From positions 1 through 8,882 of the forward strand of contig CAZLHO010000085.1 of assembly GCA_964559455.1 (NCBI GenBank): a stretch of DNA of 8,882 nt. The letters run 5' to 3'. The notes beneath the pieces were generated by a model that did no database searches, was not told the origin of the DNA, and was given only the letters and a program-made list of their open reading frames with translations. Shown one piece after another: positions 5,661 through 8,882 of this stretch. Positions within the stretch are counted from its first letter, which is position 1. Each line of letters starts with the position of its first letter. The DNA comes from CAZLHO01 sp964559455 (GTDB lineage: Bacteria > Krumholzibacteriota > Krumholzibacteriia > LZORAL124-64-63). The position numbers and the translations under genes were made by a program.

Positions 5661-6965
5661 TCAGGCCGACAGCGCGCCGTAGATCAGGCCGCTGAAGGTG
5701 GCCATGACCACCACCAGCAGCACGTAGATGACCGTCTTGCGCGTCCCCAGGACGCTGCGGATCACCAGCATGTTCGGCAGGCTCAGGGCCGGACCCGCCA
5801 GCAGCAGGGCCAGCGCGGGGCCCTGCCCCATGCCGCTGCCCAGCAGCCCCTCCAGGATGGGCACCTCGGTCAGGGTCGCGAAGTACATGAAGGCCCCGGC
5901 CACCGCTGCGAAGAGATTCGCGCCCAGGGAATTGCCCCCCACCGCGCCGGCGACCCAGCCGGCGGGGATCAGGCCCTCGTGACCCGGCCGGCCCAGCAGC
6001 AGGCCGGCGGCCAGCACGCCCAGCAGCAGCAGCGGCAGGATCTGTCGGGCGAAGCCCCACGAGGCGCCCGCCCACTCCCGGGTCTCGCGGCCGCCGGTGG
6101 CGGTCAGCAGCGCCAGGGCGACGGCGCCGACGGCGAAGACGAGCGCCGGATGTCCGGGCGCGGCCAGAGCCGCGGCGACCGTGACCGCCGCGGCCGCGGC
6201 GACCCGCAGGCGGGGCACGGCGAACCAGGTCGCCAGCATCGCGGCCAACAGCAGGGCGCAGGCGCCGGTCAGGTACCACTTGGCCGCGTAGACGGCGTGC
6301 CAGAATCCCTGGGCCTGCTCCGGGCGCCCCCAGTTGGCGAAGATCAGGATGCCGGCCAGCACGACGAAGAAGAGCGCGCTCTGCCGCAGCGGGCGGGCGG
6401 GAGCTTCGAGGGGCGTCTGCAGGGCGGCGGCGGCCTTGGCGTCCTCCTCGCGGCGGAAGAGCAGGTGCATGAGCAGGCCGATGACCACGCTGAAGACGAC
6501 CGCGCCCACGGCCCGGGCGATGCCCAGGGGCATGCCCAGCACGCGCGCGGTGAGCACGATGGCCAGCACGTTCACCGCCGGCCCGGCGTAGAGGAAGGCC
6601 GTGGCCGGTCCCAGCCCCGCCCCCATCCGGTAGATGCCGGCGAAGAGCGGCAGCACCGTGCACGAGCAGACCGCCAGCACCGCGCCCGACACCGAGGCCA
6701 CGGCGTAGGCCACCGGCTTGGGGGCGCGCGGCCCCAGCCAGGTCATCACCGAGCCCTGGCGCACGAAGACGCCGATGCCGCCGGCGATGAAAAACGCGGG
6801 CACCAGGCACAGCAGCACGTGCTCGCGGGCGTACCAGCGGACCAGGGCCAGGGATTCCAGGACGGCGCCGCGGAAACGGGCGGCGTCGACGGGCAGGTGG
6901 TAGGCCAGGGCGAAGACGCCCAGGACCAGGGCCAGGCTGCGGCCCTCGCGTTTCCAGTCGTTCAA
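5661..6965 (-). CDS. DUF318/ArsP-type permease with CSC motif
   Basis: A roughly 434-residue membrane protein with ten or so hydrophobic segments, in the 'predicted permease' family (PF03773-like; YraQ, ArsP). The two internally related halves are visible: CSCTVLPLFAGIY (100-112) with GPATAFLYAGPAVNVLAI (119-136) in the first, and TEVPILEGLLGSGMGQGP (366-383) with LLLAGPALSLPNML (387-400) in the second. C100 and C102 would suit binding of a thiol-reactive ligand; the family member ArsP exports trivalent organoarsenicals, but related permeases have no known substrate. TTG at 6965 is preferred as start: GGGAGG (6975-6970) lies 4 bases upstream and the protein then opens LNDWKREGRS like its relatives. 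An in-frame ATG at 7013 has no ribosome site and lies beside the putative operator, probably upstream of the transcript start. Family sure, substrate unknown. Confidence 0.88.
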   Translation of the reverse strand: MNDWKREGRSLALVLGVFALAYHLPVDAARFRGAVLESLALVRWYAREHVLLCLVPAFFIAGGIGVFVRQGSVMTWLGPRAPKPVAYAVASVSGAVLAVCSCTVLPLFAGIYRMGAGLGPATAFLYAGPAVNVLAIVLTARVLGMPLGIARAVGAVVFSVVIGLLMHLLFRREEDAKAAAALQTPLEAPARPLRQSALFFVVLAGILIFANWGRPEQAQGFWHAVYAAKWYLTGACALLLAAMLATWFAVPRLRVAAAAAVTVAAALAAPGHPALVFAVGAVALALLTATGGRETREWAGASWGFARQILPLLLLGVLAAGLLLGRPGHEGLIPAGWVAGAVGGNSLGANLFAAVAGAFMYFATLTEVPILEGLLGSGMGQGPALALLLAGPALSLPNMLVIRSVLGTRKTVIYVLLVVVMATFSGLIYGALSA

Positions 6966-7010
6966 GGAGCCTCCCGGGGTCGTCGGCGCGAAGGTCGGCG
7001 GCCATGATTG

Positions 7011-7039
7011 CATTTATGTCAATATTGCCATTACAGCAA
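7011..7039 (-). promoter_or_regulatory. Candidate permease-operon promoter overlapping the operator
   Basis: On the minus strand TTGCTG (7039-7034) and TAAATG (7016-7011) are separated by exactly 17 bases. Each matches the sigma-70 consensus at only three of six positions, but the stretch is strikingly AT-rich for this genome and coincides with the inverted repeat at 7021-7043. A start near 7005 would leave a leader of about 40 bases to the TTG at 6965. This supports repression by occlusion but is tentative. Confidence 0.35.
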
Positions 7040-7043
7040 TATT
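7021..7043. promoter_or_regulatory. Putative ArsR operator A (upstream of permease gene)
   Basis: A perfect 8-bp inverted repeat, AATATTGC and GCAATATT, spaced by 7 bases (23 bp in all), lies between the arsR stop and the permease start. AT-rich dyads of this size are typical binding sites of ArsR/SmtB dimers. A related imperfect dyad stands before arsR itself. The symmetry is seen directly; binding by the neighbouring ArsR is inferred. Confidence 0.6.
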
Positions 7044-7057
7044 AGGGCCCGAAAAAA

Positions 7058-7348
7058 TCAGAGCCGCGCGTCGATCACCTGCCGCGCGCAGCCGAAGAAG
7101 TTCATCACGCAGGGGGTGCGCAGGCTGTACCAGACGACGTTGCCCTCGCGACGGTCGGCCACGATGCCGTGGCTGCGCAGCACGCCCAGATGCCGCGACA
7201 CCGTGGACTGGTCCGAACCCACCAGCGTGGTCAGCTCGCCGGCGCTGCACTCGCCGCGGCTCAGCCGGTCGACGATCATCAGCCGGGATTCGTGGGCCAG
7301 GGCCTTCAGCACCTGGGCCTGTCGCTTGAATCGTTCGCGGTCGTTCAT
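7058..7348 (-). CDS. ArsR/SmtB-family transcriptional repressor
   Basis: A 96-residue winged-helix regulator. It shows the N-terminal helix with LKALAHESRL (14-23), the recognition region GELTTLVGSDQSTVSRHLGV (37-56) and the wing IVADRREGNVVWYSL (62-76). Three cysteines are available: C34 at the start of the ECSAGEL segment, and C80 and C87 near the C-terminus (PCVMNFFGC). The classical ELCVCDL arsenite site is not present. A C34 plus C80/C87 arrangement could bind a metalloid or metal through thiols, or form a redox disulfide as in SqrR/BigR-type sensors. ATG 7348 is chosen because the family pattern begins there; an earlier in-frame start at 7384 adds residues that run through the promoter/operator region. 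No Shine-Dalgarno precedes the ATG. It probably represses itself and the downstream permease-thioredoxin-CcdA genes. Confidence 0.92.
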   Translation of the reverse strand: MNDRERFKRQAQVLKALAHESRLMIVDRLSRGECSAGELTTLVGSDQSTVSRHLGVLRSHGIVADRREGNVVWYSLRTPCVMNFFGCARQVIDARL

Positions 7349-7355
7349 GGGGAGA

Positions 7356-7384
7356 ACAGTATGCGTTAATGTGCATATTGACAA
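7356..7384 (-). promoter_or_regulatory. Candidate arsR promoter
   Basis: On the minus strand TTGTCA (7384-7379; five of six to TTGACA) is followed after 17 bases by TACTGT (7361-7356), or after 15 by CATACT (7363-7358). The imperfect dyad at 7358-7379 occupies the spacer, the usual place for an autoregulatory ArsR operator. Either -10 places the transcript start within a few bases of the ATG at 7348, so the mRNA may be leaderless. Tentative. Confidence 0.4.
7358..7379. promoter_or_regulatory. Putative ArsR operator B (upstream of arsR)
   Basis: Read on the minus strand, AATATGC and GCATACT form arms matching at six of seven positions around an 8-base spacer. The half-site resembles that of operator A (AATATTGC) with one base missing, and the overall length is nearly the same (22 against 23 bp). 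The site lies across the candidate arsR promoter, consistent with autoregulation. Weaker dyad than operator A. Confidence 0.5.
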
Positions 7385-7401
7385 GCAAAAATTCGCCGTG
7401 G

Positions 7402-7433
7402 AAAAGGGCCCGCCCCCTCATGGGGACGGGCCC
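7402..7433 (-). terminator. Intrinsic terminator of hppA
   Basis: Starting 27 bases past the pyrophosphatase stop codon, a 12-bp stem reads GGGCCCGTCCCC / GGGGGCGGGCCC on the minus strand, with one U-G wobble, a 4-base loop (ATGA) and four T residues directly after it. It is a textbook rho-independent terminator for the minus strand. It separates hppA from the arsR cluster, which therefore needs its own promoter. Confidence 0.85.
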
Positions 7434-7460
7434 GAATTCGCGCAATCGACGCGGCGCGGT

Positions 7461-8882
<1,422 letters not shown>

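Noticed and set aside
5601..7007. Plus-strand frame opposite the permease gene, and a second minus-strand frame over the same stretch
   Set aside because: Both give Arg/Gly/Gln-rich sequence with no hydrophobic pattern, whereas the chosen frame is a typical multi-helix permease.
4224..7348. Calling the cluster a classical ars arsenic-resistance operon
   Set aside because: No arsenate reductase, ArsA/ArsB, Acr3 or ArsM gene is present and the regulator lacks the ELCVCDL site; only the ArsR family and an ArsP-like permease family are supported.
7402..7433. The GGGCCC-containing palindrome as an operator or phage attachment site
   Set aside because: The 12-bp stem, 4-base loop and T run just after the hppA stop are better explained as an intrinsic terminator.

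Overview
The window is a GC-rich bacterial segment in which every recognisable gene lies on the minus strand, so the biological order runs from the right edge to the left. The organism looks Gram-negative or at least didermic: there is a secreted thioredoxin with a membrane partner, a RegB-like sensor kinase and a membrane-bound pyrophosphatase. The gene set (membrane pyrophosphatase, a flavin/iron-sulfur protein of the hydrogenase-gamma type, a thiol-redox permease cluster) fits an anaerobic or facultative lineage near the old Deltaproteobacteria or an uncultured phylum. I cannot name the taxon from the sequence.

Right part (8882-7402): the C-terminal two thirds of a membrane-bound, K+-dependent type ion-pumping pyrophosphatase (hppA), closed by a strong intrinsic terminator at 7402-7433.

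Middle right (7384-4223): a thiol-redox/transport cluster. An ArsR-family repressor is followed by a DUF318/ArsP-type permease with a Cys-Ser-Cys motif, a small MTH895-type redox-active disulfide protein, a secreted thioredoxin with a CIPC site, and a CcdA-like membrane thiol transporter. Two related inverted repeats, one before arsR and one before the permease, look like ArsR operators. The inferred scheme is an ArsR-controlled set in which CcdA carries reducing power across the membrane to the secreted thioredoxin, while the permease and the small cytoplasmic disulfide protein handle a thiol-reactive substrate. That substrate cannot be read from the sequence.

Middle left (4202-908): a second probable operon. 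It holds an orphan FAD/2Fe-2S oxidoreductase of the hydrogenase-gamma/PyrK type with an altered NAD(P) site, then a receiver-only response regulator, a six-helix histidine kinase with the RegB quinone-site motif GGxxNPF, and a free-standing tandem ACT-domain protein. The last three genes overlap by a few bases and are probably translationally coupled. The module looks like a redox-sensing signalling unit with an unusual non-DNA-binding output.

Left edge (797-1): the N-terminal 265 residues of a fold-type I PLP aminotransferase, on the same strand 110 bases after the ACT gene. No RNA genes, CRISPR arrays, insertion sequences or attachment sites were seen. The only gene-free stretches are short (151 bases or less) and are described in the entries.
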